This document shows, one piece after another, positions 1-9,738 of a DNA stretch of 64,000 bases. The notes under the pieces are model-generated. The model was not told the DNA's origin, made no database searches, and was given only the letters and a program-made list of their open reading frames with translations. The number at the start of each line of letters is the position of its first letter. Position 1 is the first letter of the stretch. Location: NCBI GenBank assembly GCA_030789695.1, contig CM061140.1:79918422-79982421 (forward strand), in the 5' to 3' direction. The translations under genes were made by a program, and so were the position numbers. This stretch comes from Scilla litardierei (Eukaryota > Streptophyta > Magnoliopsida > Asparagales > Asparagaceae).

Positions 1-362
1 AGGACACCGGAGACCAGTCTTAGTGACTGTGGAGTTACTTTTGCTTTAGCTTGCTGTTAGTTGTCGGTGCTTGCACCATTTCTTTGCTTTCGTACTTTGT
101 ACTTTCTTTGGCCATGCTGGGCCTCTTTTAGACTCTTTTATTTTAGCCTGGTGGCTTTACTGCGATGTTGAGATTTATTATTATGGATATTCTGAGATGT
201 TTCTTTTGTCTCTTTCGTTATTATTATCTTTGTTTCGTTTCGCGTTGCAAGGACCTGCAGTTAAATTTGATTGACGCTTATCGGACTTGCAGCTTTGTAG
301 CTTCAAGTCTGAGCGGACCTTCTCACGCTTCGCCTCCATGTTTTTGGGAAGCGGGGCGTGAC
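1..362. mobile_element. LTR terminal fragment, TGTCACG family (same family as S3)
   Basis: The reverse complement of this block matches the left end of solo LTR S3 (from 49758) almost base for base over its whole length, including the terminal TGTCACGCCCCGC. The block ends in GCGTGACA, so it is one terminus of an LTR whose remainder lies left of the window. It cuts the ORF2-like frame of C2 at 362/363, so it is a later insertion into C2. The other end and the target duplication cannot be seen. Short open frames in it are chance. Confidence 0.75.
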
Positions 363-804
363 AAACAATGAAACAATCACGAAGGAGCTTGATCCGAATC
401 ATAGCATGAAATTTTGCCAAACAAGAATCATCCCGGTAAATGGGGACTAGAGGAGCAGCTGGAGGAGGCATGTGTTTATTTTGGCCTTGGGGGTCAGCGG
501 GAAGAGGCTCGGTGTGCGTGTCTACATCCACACGAGTAGAATCAGTCTCAGCAGTTGGCTCATTGATCTGAACACCAATGGGTCTACGTTGCCATTTCTA
601 GAGGGGCTCAACGAACTCTTCTTCTTCGGGAGAAGAATGAGTAGAATCAGAAGCATCTGAAACATCGGAGATGGGTTGAGCAAATTTGGTGCGGGCTCTA
701 TAGGGAACTTTCTTGACTGGGGTAGCCGTAGGTTTAGGGTTCCTAGGCTTCCTAACAACAATAGATTTCCCTTTGGAAGATGAAGTAAGTTTGGGTAAAG
801 CCAT
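363..804 (-). pseudogene. C2 ORF2-like gene, 5' part, truncated by an LTR
   Basis: This minus-strand frame starts at an ATG near 804 (MALPKLTSSSKGK) and has a basic, proline-rich N-terminus. An acidic serine patch (SPEEEEF) follows, then one in-frame TAG near 597, and the frame resumes to about FHAMIRIKLLRDCFIV. The LTR fragment at 362 ends it. I do not recognise a domain in the surviving part. The layout (short basic N-terminus, PPP linker, hydrophobic start of a fold) resembles the ORF2 of G3, which carries the putative plant transposon protein domain. It lies downstream of C2 RNase H on the same strand, where SIRE-type Copia elements carry an extra ORF. The ORF2 label is inference. Confidence 0.5.
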
Positions 805-1124
805 AGCATGGAATCGACAGAAAGAGAAGGAAATAGAGCACGATCGAAAAAAAAACGAGAGAGATAAACCAATCAAACGACGAAGGAGTAAAGATCCAAT
901 TGTGATCGAGTAAAAGGAGAAGGGAACCAACGGTAAGGGCTTCGAATCGACAGAGAAGACGAAGAGAACGACAGTCATTTGAAGAGGAAGATGTGGGAGT
1001 TTCGATCAGATGAGAGAGAAAACGAGTGGATCTCGTTTACTTAAGTGGAGGAGAAACAAATCTGGGTCGTTAGATCGAAAGATGGATGGCCCAGATTAAG
1101 TTATTGAATTGCCACAGACGTGGA

Positions 1125-1459
1125 CAGTCGACTGATGTACAATCATCAGTCGACTGGTCGAAAAGATAGAAAGCTGATTAGATAGATAGACATGCACATG
1201 CCGTGTAATTCACAGTCACCTGTCAAAGTGACCGGCGCCTATAAAATACACAACAGTCGCCTGACCAAAAGTCAATAAATTTGATGAATTGAGATAAAAA
1301 TATCAAGATCAAAGGAGAAGCCTAATGAAAAAATTTCAGTCGCCTGTCGGAGAGACAGGTACCTGTCAATTATACATCAGTCGCCTGTGCAAAAAGCACT
1401 AATTTCAGTCAGAAATCTAGAACAAGGTAGGCGACTATCGAAGGATTGACAGTCGTCTG
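1125..1459. repeat. Palindromic-word array, CAGTCGACTG / CAGTCGCCTG type
   Basis: CAGTCGACTG, a perfect 10-base palindrome, occurs at 1125 and 1147. Close variants follow at 1213 (CAGTCACCTG), 1254, 1337 and 1378 (CAGTCGCCTG), 1429 (inverted AGGCGACT) and 1450 (CAGTCGTCTG). Spacers are unique. The array lies about 320 bases upstream of the ORF2-like ATG at 804 and has the look of the LTR arrays elsewhere in the window, but no LTR end is seen next to it. Confidence 0.7.
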
Positions 1460-1744
1460 TCCTGGTGCAAAAATGTAGGATAAGGCTGAAATCAAGAGAA
1501 TAGAGATAACTCACCTTAAGACATATACTCTAACTATTCTCCAAACATGAAATTACTATCAAAATAATATAGATTAACATACAAATCACGTATACTAATC
1601 CAAACATATAAAATCATCAAAATCTCAAATAAATCTCAATGAAAAACATACGTAAACATATGACATATCAAAAGATGAGATGTGAAATAATGACATGAGT
1701 TCAAAGCATGATTTAACATATCAATATGAACTCCTATATTTCAA
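1460..1744. other. AT-rich spacer between C2 pol and the internal array
   Basis: A low-complexity, A-rich stretch with many short CATAT and AAATCTCAA words. No ORF, LTR end or polypurine tract is visible. It separates the C2 RNase H end from the CAGTCGCCTG array. Confidence 0.5.
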
Positions 1745-1902
1745 ATTCACCCATAATCCCTAATTCTCCACGCAACCTCACAAATGAATCTTCTTTAAGA
1801 GGTTTAGTGAAGATGTCGACGATTTGTGTTGGGTTTCAATGTACTCTAAGATGATGTACTTCTTAGCTATATGATCATTAATGAAATGTTGTCTCATATC
1901 TA
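1745..1902 (-). pseudogene. C2 RNase H, C-terminal part (beyond C1 insertion)
   Basis: The minus strand reads DMRQHFINDHIAKK and then, after a frameshift, VDIFTKPLKEDSF and LRGELGI. This is the usual C-terminus of Copia RNase H (HHFIRDHV...DIFTKPL...LRxELGM). It completes the frame that breaks off at 8978 (NPVHHS...TKHI), so C1 landed in this codon stretch. It is a non-functional remnant. Confidence 0.85.
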
Positions 1903-2630
1903 TGTAGTGCCCTGTGAAGCTACTGCACATGTACAAGAGGGGGGGTGAATAGTACTTTAAAACAATCAAGAGAGTTATTCCTAATTATTGTGCAAACATA
2001 CAAACAACAATGCGGAATTAGACTACAACCACCAATCAACAAGAATTATCAAACGCAAACAAAGCATGTAACGGGTTCGGATCAACCCAAGTCTCCCCGA
2101 CTTGTTCCCGGTGATCCTACGTCCCAACCACCCGGATCCCCTCCGGATACTTAAGTTAGAAACCACTAACCCAAGATTTTGCACTATGAAATTCTTATGA
2201 AAAAACTTCACAAGACCAAATCATACAAAAGACATGTGACTCCCACAAACCGGGATCACACCCTTCTCTCACAACCGAGAGAACAATTTGCAATAAAAAA
2301 GTAAATGAAACAATGAAATACTTACCACAAAATCCTATGCCTTGAGTATACTTACAAATTAGGGCAAGACGGGATTTTGAGGAAGAAGATGTCACCAAAC
2401 CCTAGCTCCAAGAAGATGGCCAGCGATGGAGGCCTAGGGTGGAGATGGTGACCTTGATTCAAGCTCCTTGGCTTGGAAGGCTCACAATCAATGAATATCT
2501 CTTTGGAAATAAGAGTGAGAGAGAGATTCAAGTGAGGAGAGAAAGCTTTAGAATGGTGTTTATTTGCTTCTCTTTGATTCTCAAATATCTCTAATAATCA
2601 GCCTTGAATATCCTTGAAGAACCCCTACAA

Positions 2631-2640
2631 CTATATATAG
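2631..2640 (-). promoter_or_regulatory. C1 3' LTR TATA box (candidate)
   Basis: CTATATATAG lies about 70 bases downstream (minus sense) of the first array motif. The equivalent in the 5' LTR is at 7971-7980. This is inferred from consensus and position. Confidence 0.55.
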
Positions 2641-2708
2641 GATAGAGGAGAGAGAGAGAGAGAAGAAATCGAGTCATTAAAGGCTCCAACGACTCTATTC
2701 TGAAGCAG

Positions 2709-3240
2709 ACTAGTCGGTCTAAGAAGGATCACTGACCGACTAGTTCATCAACTAGTCGGTCGGTGATTCAACATGGACCGACTAACAGCTCGACAGCCAA
2801 AAGAGTGATTTCCAGGCAATATGAACTAGTCGGTCTAAGAAGACTTTCCAACCGACTAGTTTCACAACTAGTCGGTCGGTGAGTGTTCTTTGACCGACTA
2901 AGAGATGAAATCAAGTAGCTGAATACAAGTTACACTAGTCGGTCTAAGAACAAATTCCAACCGACTAGTTTCACAACTAGTCGGTCGGTGAATGTTCTTG
3001 GACCGACTAACTGTAAACAGTAACTCAGGCTGTACAGAGGCAATGATAACTAGTCGGTCTGAGAAGGATTCCTGCCTGACTAGATCGTCATCTAGTCAGT
3101 CGGTGAACCTTCTTTGACCGACTAATTGATCAACAGGGAAAGAGCTGAAATGAGCAAGGACATCTAGTCGGTTCATGAAGAGTTACCGACCGACTAGATC
3201 GTCATCTAGTCGGTTGGTTCTTCTACTTGAACTAACTAAG
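2709..3240. repeat. Palindromic-word array, TAGTCGGTC/GACCGACTA, in C1 3' LTR
   Basis: There are five imperfect units starting near 2709, 2825, 2934, 3049 and 3162 (period 109-116). Each unit has ACTAGTCGGTC, a short spacer, GACCGACTAGT, a short spacer, ACTAGTCGGTCGGT, then about 10 bases and GACCGACTAA. Adjacent words are inverted, so each unit can fold back. The words are better conserved than the spacers. The array lies in U3, directly upstream of the presumed TATA box. Confidence 0.9.
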
Positions 3241-3638
3241 ATGCACTAGAAGACGAGGGAAGAAGCGATAGGCTTCAGAAAAGTTTCTAATGGCTTCTAT
3301 AATAATCCTAGCTCGAAGATATGAGCGAAATAAAGATTATAATGTAAGTCCTACTCAAGGCTTAACATTCTAATCTATGAAGCTAGAGACAATAAATAAT
3401 ACATGACGAACCGTCTTCGAAGCTTCAATCTTCATTCTTCTTGACTTCAATAAAACTCCTTGAGCTTCAACAAAGCTTCAGGCACACGATCACGTGTATT
3501 GAGAAGTCTTGAGACGTCGCTTTTGATGTATGTATTCTTTTGGCGACGATCTCCATAACTGCGCTCACAAATAGTTAGTTCACAATATTTATGTTTGCTC
3601 ATCATTCAAAACCAAATCCGGGGAATCAATACTCAACA

Positions 3639-3652
3639 TTCTCCCCCTTTTT
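3639..3652 (-). promoter_or_regulatory. C1 polypurine tract
   Basis: The minus strand reads AAAAAGGGGGAGAA directly before the TGTTGAG start of the 3' LTR. This is the expected site for priming plus-strand DNA synthesis. Confidence 0.85.
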
Positions 3653-4973
3653 GGTGATGACAAACCAACATAAATAATAATCAATAATGATGATTCAATT
3701 GAAATTTACTTACTCCCCATGCATTGATGACACGTTAGTCTCATATTAAATATTAATCATACGCATCAAGCAGATGAGGAAGATATGAAATATGAACCAA
3801 TTATTGACATATAGGATCTAAATCCATTTTTATATCTTCACTCCCCCTGAATCTAACATATCAAATTAGATTCATGGTATATTGCGTTGAATAATCAATT
3901 AGCACATTGTCATTATTAATTCTCTCCCCCTTTGGCATTAGCAAAAAGAGCGGGAGGAGATCAACGACAAATACAATGGCTAAAAAAAGCACGGGAATCG
4001 AAGAATACGACCACGGTCCAAATGACACCAAAGTAAAATACCAAAGAAAATCAAAGCGTGCCAACTTGACCATAGTCGAAAATCGAAAAACGGAACCATC
4101 AAGCCATAGGCAAAAATCGAAATACGAAATCATCAAGCCATAGGCGAAAATCAAAATACGAAATAATCAAGCCATATGCGAAAATCGAAATACGAAATCA
4201 TCAAGCCATAGGCGAAAATCGAAATCTCCAAAACTCAAATTAATTTCACTTATTGAGTAGAACATAATCTCAAATATCAACATTCTTGGTTAATTTAGTG
4301 CATGGAAAACAATTCTATGTTTTCATAGAAAGAATTTCTATTTAACTAAGTTAATCGTCGAGCGACGAAATCAACATCAGAGACAAAAATCCAATGTGAA
4401 ACCCAAATGTAGCAAATATGATACCAAGAGTAACATGCAAAAAGTGTTATGCCAAAAAAATACACTCATCATAGAACTTATGGCATACACAATTCTAGCA
4501 TACAAATTGAAACAAATTGATACCAATGTAAATATTCTAACATTACATGCAATCAACACACATGGATACCAAATGTATATCAAATGTAAGAAGATACTTA
4601 CAGCATTAAGTTCCCCCTACTTTGGTGCATCACTTAAGCACCATCAACTCCATTTGAATGAAAAACTTTGCAAATCAATGAGTTGGTAGGGTTGGTATCC
4701 CATGATGGATTGAACCTAGTAAACATCATTTTGGTATCCAAAAATCCTTTTGGATCCTATGGGTTAGGCAAAAAATTAAAAATATTAACTTCAAATAAAC
4801 GTAACTCATAGCCATATTAAATTCAAATTCAATATGAATTTAAGCTTCAAAGAAAAAATGCATATCCAAGATCAATATGCAAATAAAAAATAAACCAATT
4901 CTTACCACAATTGCTTTGGTACACATAAAATGAAATTAAGCTTATGGTACAAGCAACGAAGGGTCAATGAAGA
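3653..4973. other. C1 non-coding 3' region where pol is missing
   Basis: About 1.3 kb of A-rich sequence lies between the gag spacer and the polypurine tract. No Copia enzyme motif is seen in any frame. The near end (about 4900-4973) still resembles the spacer of C2 that precedes the protease, so the deletion starts just before the protease. A 34-bp tandem repeat lies at about 4071-4231. Confidence 0.7.
4071..4231. repeat. 34-bp tandem repeat in C1
   Basis: Roughly four to five copies of a unit containing ATCATCAAGCCATAGGCGAA and AATCGAAATACGA run in direct orientation, with a few substitutions per copy. They sit in the non-coding part of C1. Confidence 0.75.
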
Positions 4974-5300
4974 CTAACCCTTCGGAAACCAAGTCCAAGA
5001 GGACCTTGATTTCCCAACATAATCATCATTCAAAATAATATCATTAATATACGATTGCACATACATATCCTTAGCATGCATGCTTGTGTTCTTCGGACCC
5101 CAAATAGTGTATGTCTTGGGAGTCCTAATCCTATTGGCAACATGCATACGTTGTTGATGTCTATGTGATGCATGTCGTGGATAAGCATATGGCATATGAT
5201 GCAATGGTGCATGATGATAATTGTTCATATGAGAATGTGGATGAACATATGCATGTGGTGGAATACGTGCATGAGTGTGTCTCACATGGTGTGCACGTGC
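4974..5300 (-). pseudogene. C1 gag-pol spacer, His/Tyr/Pro-rich
   Basis: It lies in the same frame as C1 gag and is separated from it by one TAA codon. It encodes a histidine-, tyrosine- and proline-rich stretch (RHTHARIPPHAYVH) and ends at FPKG plus stop. C2 has a matching stretch at 13650-14107. In Copia elements of this type the spacer links the gag zinc knuckle to the protease. Here no protease follows. Confidence 0.7.
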
Positions 5301-7184
5301 TTATGGATGCGGAGCATAAAAATCATCATACGTGCTAACATGTGGAGTATGATGTGTGTTCCTACGTGGCATGGTATACATGAAAGCATGACCCTTCTTT
5401 GGAGGTCCACCCAAAGTGGGTTTCTTTCCAAATGGGGGTGTGTTCCTAGCGGAAGCACCATTGGTAGAAGAACTACCAATGAAGTGTTTACTCCCACTAG
5501 TAGAAGCTTCGGAAGATAGCCTAACAAAGGTCGTGGCCGATTTGGATGAGTCTCCCATCTTACACCCCAAGCCAATGTGGTGATTGGCCGGAAGTAAGTC
5601 ATTTAGGATATTATCCAAATGGCCCTTACCTTTATTGAATTCATGAATTCGGCCTAATGTGCACTCATACTTCTCGGTGAGAGAATGCATCGAAGCATCC
5701 AAGGTGGACACTTGCGATGTGAGTGCACAAACACGTGACTTGAGATTTTTATTCTCAATACTCAAAGTTGAGTTTTGAGACGTCAAATCCACTTTCACAT
5801 GTTCATCCGAATCCTCGACATGAACATGCTCAAGTTGAGACTTGAGATTTACAATCTCATTTCTCAAATCTTTAACAATGGTGTCGTTGTTGACGATGAT
5901 ATGCTTAGGCGAGGTTTGAAGACTATCTAGCTCATTTTTAGTCTTAATAAATCTACTAGCCAATTTAGAAAACTTATACCAAAGTTGTTCGTTGGCTAAT
6001 CTAAGTTCATCCATGGTTACCTCTTCGCCTTCATCCTCGCTTTCGTCGGAGGAGGTCTCTTGAACACGTTCCTCTTTTCCCATGAAGCACATGTGTGCTT
6101 TCTCCACGCGTTCATCATCCGACTCTCCACTTGAGGAGTCCTCTTCGGAGTCGGTGAATGTGCCAACAAGTCCTTTCTTGTATCCCTTCTTGTACTTTCT
6201 TGAATTGTCGTACTTGGATGCCTTCCACTTCTCCTTGTGTTTGTTGAGAGGACAATCTGGCTTGATATGTCCTGGCTTATTGCATTTATAACACACGGGA
6301 GTAGAAGCATTAGTAGAACCAAACTTAGATAGATTCTTAAACTTACCTTTTCGGAAGCATCGGTCGAACTTCTTTGCCAAATCGGCCAAAGCTTCCATGT
6401 CCAACTCTTCTTCCGATTCTTCTTCCGATTCTTCATCATCGGTAGATGGAGCGACCTTGTACGTAATCGCCTTTTTCTTTGGCTCGTCTTGCTTCAAGTA
6501 CGACTTCATCTTTTCTTTCATCATGAGCTTACTGTCCTTGCGTACCTCATAAGACATCAAGATACCCATTAGTTGTATGACAGTGTACTTACTCATATCA
6601 TTACCTTCCTCGATGGCGAAGGTACGCTTTTCCCAACAAGAAGGAAGTCCATCGATGATCTTTGAGACTTTCTCCTTTTGGATGTAGGTTTTTCCAAGAG
6701 CCTCCAATTCGTTGGTAATGTCAACGAATCGAGCATAATACTCTTTCATCTTCTCACCCTGTTGCATATGAAATAATTCGAAATCTTTATTTACAACAAC
6801 AAGTTTGGAGTCTCTTACCCTACTCGTCCCTTCATGCAAGATGAGGAGAGAGTTCCAGATTTGATATGCACTCTTACATGTGCATATCTTATTGAAGTCT
6901 TCGGGCTCCAATGCGCATTGCAAGGCATTCATTACCTTGGCATTGCTTACCTCCGCAGCGACCTCCGTGGGAGTCCACTTTGCGAAATCTTCTTCGGCGG
7001 GCTCGACATACTCCGTCAACGTGGCTCTCCACAATGAAGCACTCCGGAGGAAAGTTTCCATCCGACATTTCCAGTACCCGTAATTGGTACCATTGAAGGA
7101 GGGAGGCCTAGTTGAGGATTGCCCTTCCAAAACTGAAGAAGCTCCTTGACGATCCTTGAAGACAATGTAGTCGTTGTTTGTCAT
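5301..7184 (-). CDS. C1 Gag polyprotein (Copia, SIRE-like)
   Basis: An intact 627-residue frame starts at the first ATG after the primer site. Residues about 25-230 are the Copia Gag fold (PPSFNGTNYGYWKCRMETFL near 27-46 and VSKIIDGLP near 173). An acidic EESEEESEEE run lies at 251-260. A CCHC zinc knuckle, CYKCNKPGHIKPDC, lies at 298-311. Lysine-rich and acidic stretches and a coiled-coil-like region follow. Gag forms the cytoplasmic particle that packages element RNA. The absence of internal stops contrasts with the ruined C2 genes and suggests recent selection or recent insertion. The frame ends at a TAA where relatives continue into the protease. Gag-only elements are known to depend on partners in trans; that role is inferred here. 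Confidence 0.9.
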   Translation of the reverse strand: MTNNDYIVFKDRQGASSVLEGQSSTRPPSFNGTNYGYWKCRMETFLRSASLWRATLTEYVEPAEEDFAKWTPTEVAAEVSNAKVMNALQCALEPEDFNKICTCKSAYQIWNSLLILHEGTSRVRDSKLVVVNKDFELFHMQQGEKMKEYYARFVDITNELEALGKTYIQKEKVSKIIDGLPSCWEKRTFAIEEGNDMSKYTVIQLMGILMSYEVRKDSKLMMKEKMKSYLKQDEPKKKAITYKVAPSTDDEESEEESEEELDMEALADLAKKFDRCFRKGKFKNLSKFGSTNASTPVCYKCNKPGHIKPDCPLNKHKEKWKASKYDNSRKYKKGYKKGLVGTFTDSEEDSSSGESDDERVEKAHMCFMGKEERVQETSSDESEDEGEEVTMDELRLANEQLWYKFSKLASRFIKTKNELDSLQTSPKHIIVNNDTIVKDLRNEIVNLKSQLEHVHVEDSDEHVKVDLTSQNSTLSIENKNLKSRVCALTSQVSTLDASMHSLTEKYECTLGRIHEFNKGKGHLDNILNDLLPANHHIGLGCKMGDSSKSATTFVRLSSEASTSGSKHFIGSSSTNGASARNTPPFGKKPTLGGPPKKGHAFMYTMPRRNTHHTPHVSTYDDFYAPHP

Positions 7185-7221
7185 AGCTTTGAACTTGTAG
7201 CTTTAACCTTGTAGCTTTGAA

Positions 7222-7238
7222 CTCTGGCTCCGATACCA
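7222..7238 (-). promoter_or_regulatory. C1 primer binding site, iMet type
   Basis: The minus strand reads TGGTATCGGAGCCAGAG, starting 3 bases after the 5' LTR end. It differs at one position from the usual plant iMet primer site TGGTATCAGAGCC. Confidence 0.85.
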
Positions 7239-7240
7239 AT

Positions 7241-8977
7241 TGTAGTGCCATGTGAAGCTACTGCACATGTACTAGAGGGGGGTGAATATTACTTTAAAAC
7301 AATCAAGAGAGTTATTCCTAATTATTGTGCAAACATACAAACAACAATGCGGAATTAGACTACAAACACCAATCAACAAGAATTATCAAACGCAACCAAA
7401 GCATGTAACGTGTTCGGATCCACCCAAGTCTCCCCGACTAGTTCCCGGTGATCCTACGTCCCAACCACCTGGATCCCCTCCAGATACTTGAGTTAGAAAC
7501 CACTAACCTAAGATTTTGCACTATGAAATTCTTGTGAAAAACCTTCACAAGACCAAATCATACAAATGACATGTGACTCCCACAAACCGGGATCACACCC
7601 TTCTCTCACAACCGAGAGAACAATTCGCAATAACAAAGTAAATGAAACAATGAAATACTTACCACAAAATCATATGCCTTGAGTATACCTACCAAATTAG
7701 GGCAAGAAGGGATTTTGAGGAAGAAGATGTCACCAAACCCTAGCTCCAAGAAGATGACCAGCGATGGAGGCCTAGGGTGGAGATGGTGACCTTGATTCAA
7801 GCTCCTTGGCTTGGAAGGCTCACAATCAATGAATATCTCTTTGGAAATAAGAGTGAGAGAGAGAGATTCAAGTGAGGAGAGAAAGCTTTAGAATGGTGTT
7901 TATTTGCTTCTCTTTGATTCTCAAATATCTCTAATAATCAGCCTTGAATATCCTTGAAGAACCCCTCCAACTATATATAGGATAGAGGAGAGAGAGAGAG
8001 AAGAAATCGAGTCATTAAAGGCTCCAACGGCTCTATTCTGAAGCAGACTAGTCGGTCTAAGAAGGATCACTGACCGACTAGTTCATCAACTAGTCAGTCG
8101 GTGATTCAACATGGACCGACTAACAGCTCGACAGCCAAAAGAGTGATTTCCAGGCAATATGAACTAGTCGGTCTAAGAAGACTTTCCAACCAACTAGGTT
8201 CACAACTAGTCGGTCGGTGAGTGTTCTTTGACCGACTAAGAGATGAAATCAAGCAGCTGAATACACGTTACACTAGTCGGTCTAAGAACAAATTCCAACC
8301 GACTAGTTTCACAACTAGTCTGTCGGTGAATGTTCTTGGACCGACTAATTGTAAACAGTAACTCAGGCTGTACAGAGGCAATGATAACTAGTCGGTCTGA
8401 GAAGGATTCCTAACCGACTAGATCGTCATCTAGTCGGTCGGTGAACCTTCTTTGACCGACTAATTGATCAACAGGGAAAGAGCTGTAATGAGCAAGGACA
8501 TCTAGTCGGTTCATGAAGAGTTGCCGACCGACTAGATCGTCATCTAGTCGGTTGGTTCTTCTACTTGAACGAACTAAGATGCACTAGAAGCCGGGGGAAG
8601 AAGCGATAGGCTTCGGAAAAGTTTCTAATGGCTTCTATGATAATCCTAGCTCTAAGATATGAGCAAAATGAAGATTATAATGTAAGCCTTACTCAAGGCT
8701 TAACATTCTAATCTATGAAGCTAGAAGACAATAAATAATACATGACGAACCGTCTTCGAAGCTTCAATCTTCATTCTTCTTGACTTCAATAATACTCCTT
8801 GAGCTTCAACGAAGCTTCGGGCACACGATCACACGTATTGAGAAGTCTTGAGACGTCGCTTTTGATGTACATATTCTTTTGGCGACGATCTCCATAACTG
8901 CGCTCACAAACAGTTAGTTCACAATATTTATGTTTGCTCATCATCCAAAACCAAATCCAGGGAATCAATACTCAACA
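7241..8977 (-). repeat. C1 5' LTR with palindromic array
   Basis: This is the partner of 1903-3638. It carries the same five-unit TAGTCGGTC/GACCGACTA array at about 8047-8581 and CTATATATAG at 7971-7980. Some words differ from the other LTR, for example CTAGTCTGTC in place of CTAGTCGGTC. Point decay has therefore begun independently in the two LTRs. Confidence 0.93.
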
Positions 8978-9440
8978 ATATATGTGTTTGGTATAGGAGT
9001 GATGTACCGGATTCTTGGAAAGACAAATTTCACTTTGGTTATCAACCATGATAGGGCAAATATCACAATTGACACCATAGTCTTTGAGCGTGTGTCTCAT
9101 CCAAAGAACTTGTACACATGCAAGACCCGCAGCAATATATTCCGCTTCAGTCATGGACAATGATACCGAGCTCTATTTCTTGGAAAACCAAGAAACAAGA
9201 GAATTTCCTAGAAAATAGCAAGTTCCACTAGTACTCTTCCTATCGGATTTGCAACCGGTAAAATCTGTATCAGTATATAAGATTAACTCATATGTGCTAG
9301 ACTTAGGGTAAAGTAACCCATAATCTAGTGAATGATTGAGGTAACGAAAAATTTGTTTAACTACAGTAAAGTGTGACTTATTAGGTCTAGCTTGATATCT
9401 AGCACAAAGACATACGGAGAACATAATATCGGGCCTACTA
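8978..9440 (-). pseudogene. C2 RNase H, N-terminal part
   Basis: Minus-strand motifs are YTDTDFTG (YxDADFAG class), TSGTCYFLG, LSMTEAEYIA and NPVHHSYTKHI, the order of Copia RNase H. An in-frame TAG stands where SWFSKKQ is expected, near 9172. The frame breaks at the C1 insertion and resumes at 1902. The domain would degrade the RNA strand during reverse transcription. Confidence 0.88.
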
Positions 9441-9738
9441 GCGGTTAAGTAAAGTTAGCTACCGATCATATCTCGATATAGACAAACGTCTACATTTTTC
9501 CCATTCTCATCCTTGTGTAGATGAATAGTTGTACTCATGGGAGTCCGTTTGCTTGAAGATGATTCCATACCAAATCGCTTGATAAACTCCCCAGTGTACT
9601 TTGTTTGATATATGAAAGTCGCATCCTTCATTTGTCGAATTTGTAGTCTAAGGAAATAGTTGAGCTCACCCATATGGCTCATTTCAAATTCGTCCTTCAT
9701 AGACATAGAAAATTCTTGGCAAAGATTAAAGTTAGTAG
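9441..9738 (-). pseudogene. C2 reverse transcriptase, C-terminal part
   Basis: The minus strand reads MKDEFEMSHMGELNYFLRLQI and later TASRPDIMFSVC, which flank the thumb and connection regions of Copia RT. A TAA interrupts GS-LYLTA near 9462. The piece continues the frame from 11455 once solo LTR S1 is removed; AGTAG at 9734-9738 is the target duplication. Confidence 0.85.

Larger units (their letters stand above)
1903..3638 (-). repeat. C1 3' LTR
   Basis: On the minus strand it runs TGTTGAGTATTG...GGCACTACA, with TG/CA termini. It is nearly identical to 7241-8977. The polypurine tract abuts its inner edge at 3639. It contains a palindromic array at 2709-3240 and CTATATATAG at 2631-2640. A CACCCCCCTCT block lies near its outer (U5) end. 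Confidence 0.93.
1903..8977 (-). mobile_element. C1: complete gag-only Copia (SIRE-like) retrotransposon
   Basis: The element has two LTRs of 1736 and 1737 bp (1903-3638 and 7241-8977), a tRNA-iMet-like primer site, a gag gene and a polypurine tract, all on the minus strand. The flanks are ATCTA on the left and ATATA on the right, a target duplication with one change. The C2 RNase H frame resumes across it. No protease, integrase, RT or RNase H follows gag; only about 1.3 kb of non-coding sequence does. It is therefore a deletion derivative that would need enzymes supplied in trans. The LTRs differ at only scattered positions by eye, so it is a fairly recent insertion. Confidence 0.93.

Noticed and set aside
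181..531. 116-codon minus-strand frame
   Set aside because: It runs across the boundary at 362/363 between an inserted LTR and the C2 ORF2-like gene. Only the part above 363 is meaningful.
2709..3240. Regularly spaced repeats that look like a CRISPR array
   Set aside because: Repeats alternate in orientation, vary in length and lie inside a plant LTR that is present in two copies. There are no cas genes, and the sequence is clearly eukaryotic.
5172..5602. Frames opposite the C1 gag spacer
   Set aside because: They are antisense shadows of the gag reading frame, Met/His/Trp-rich from reversed codons.
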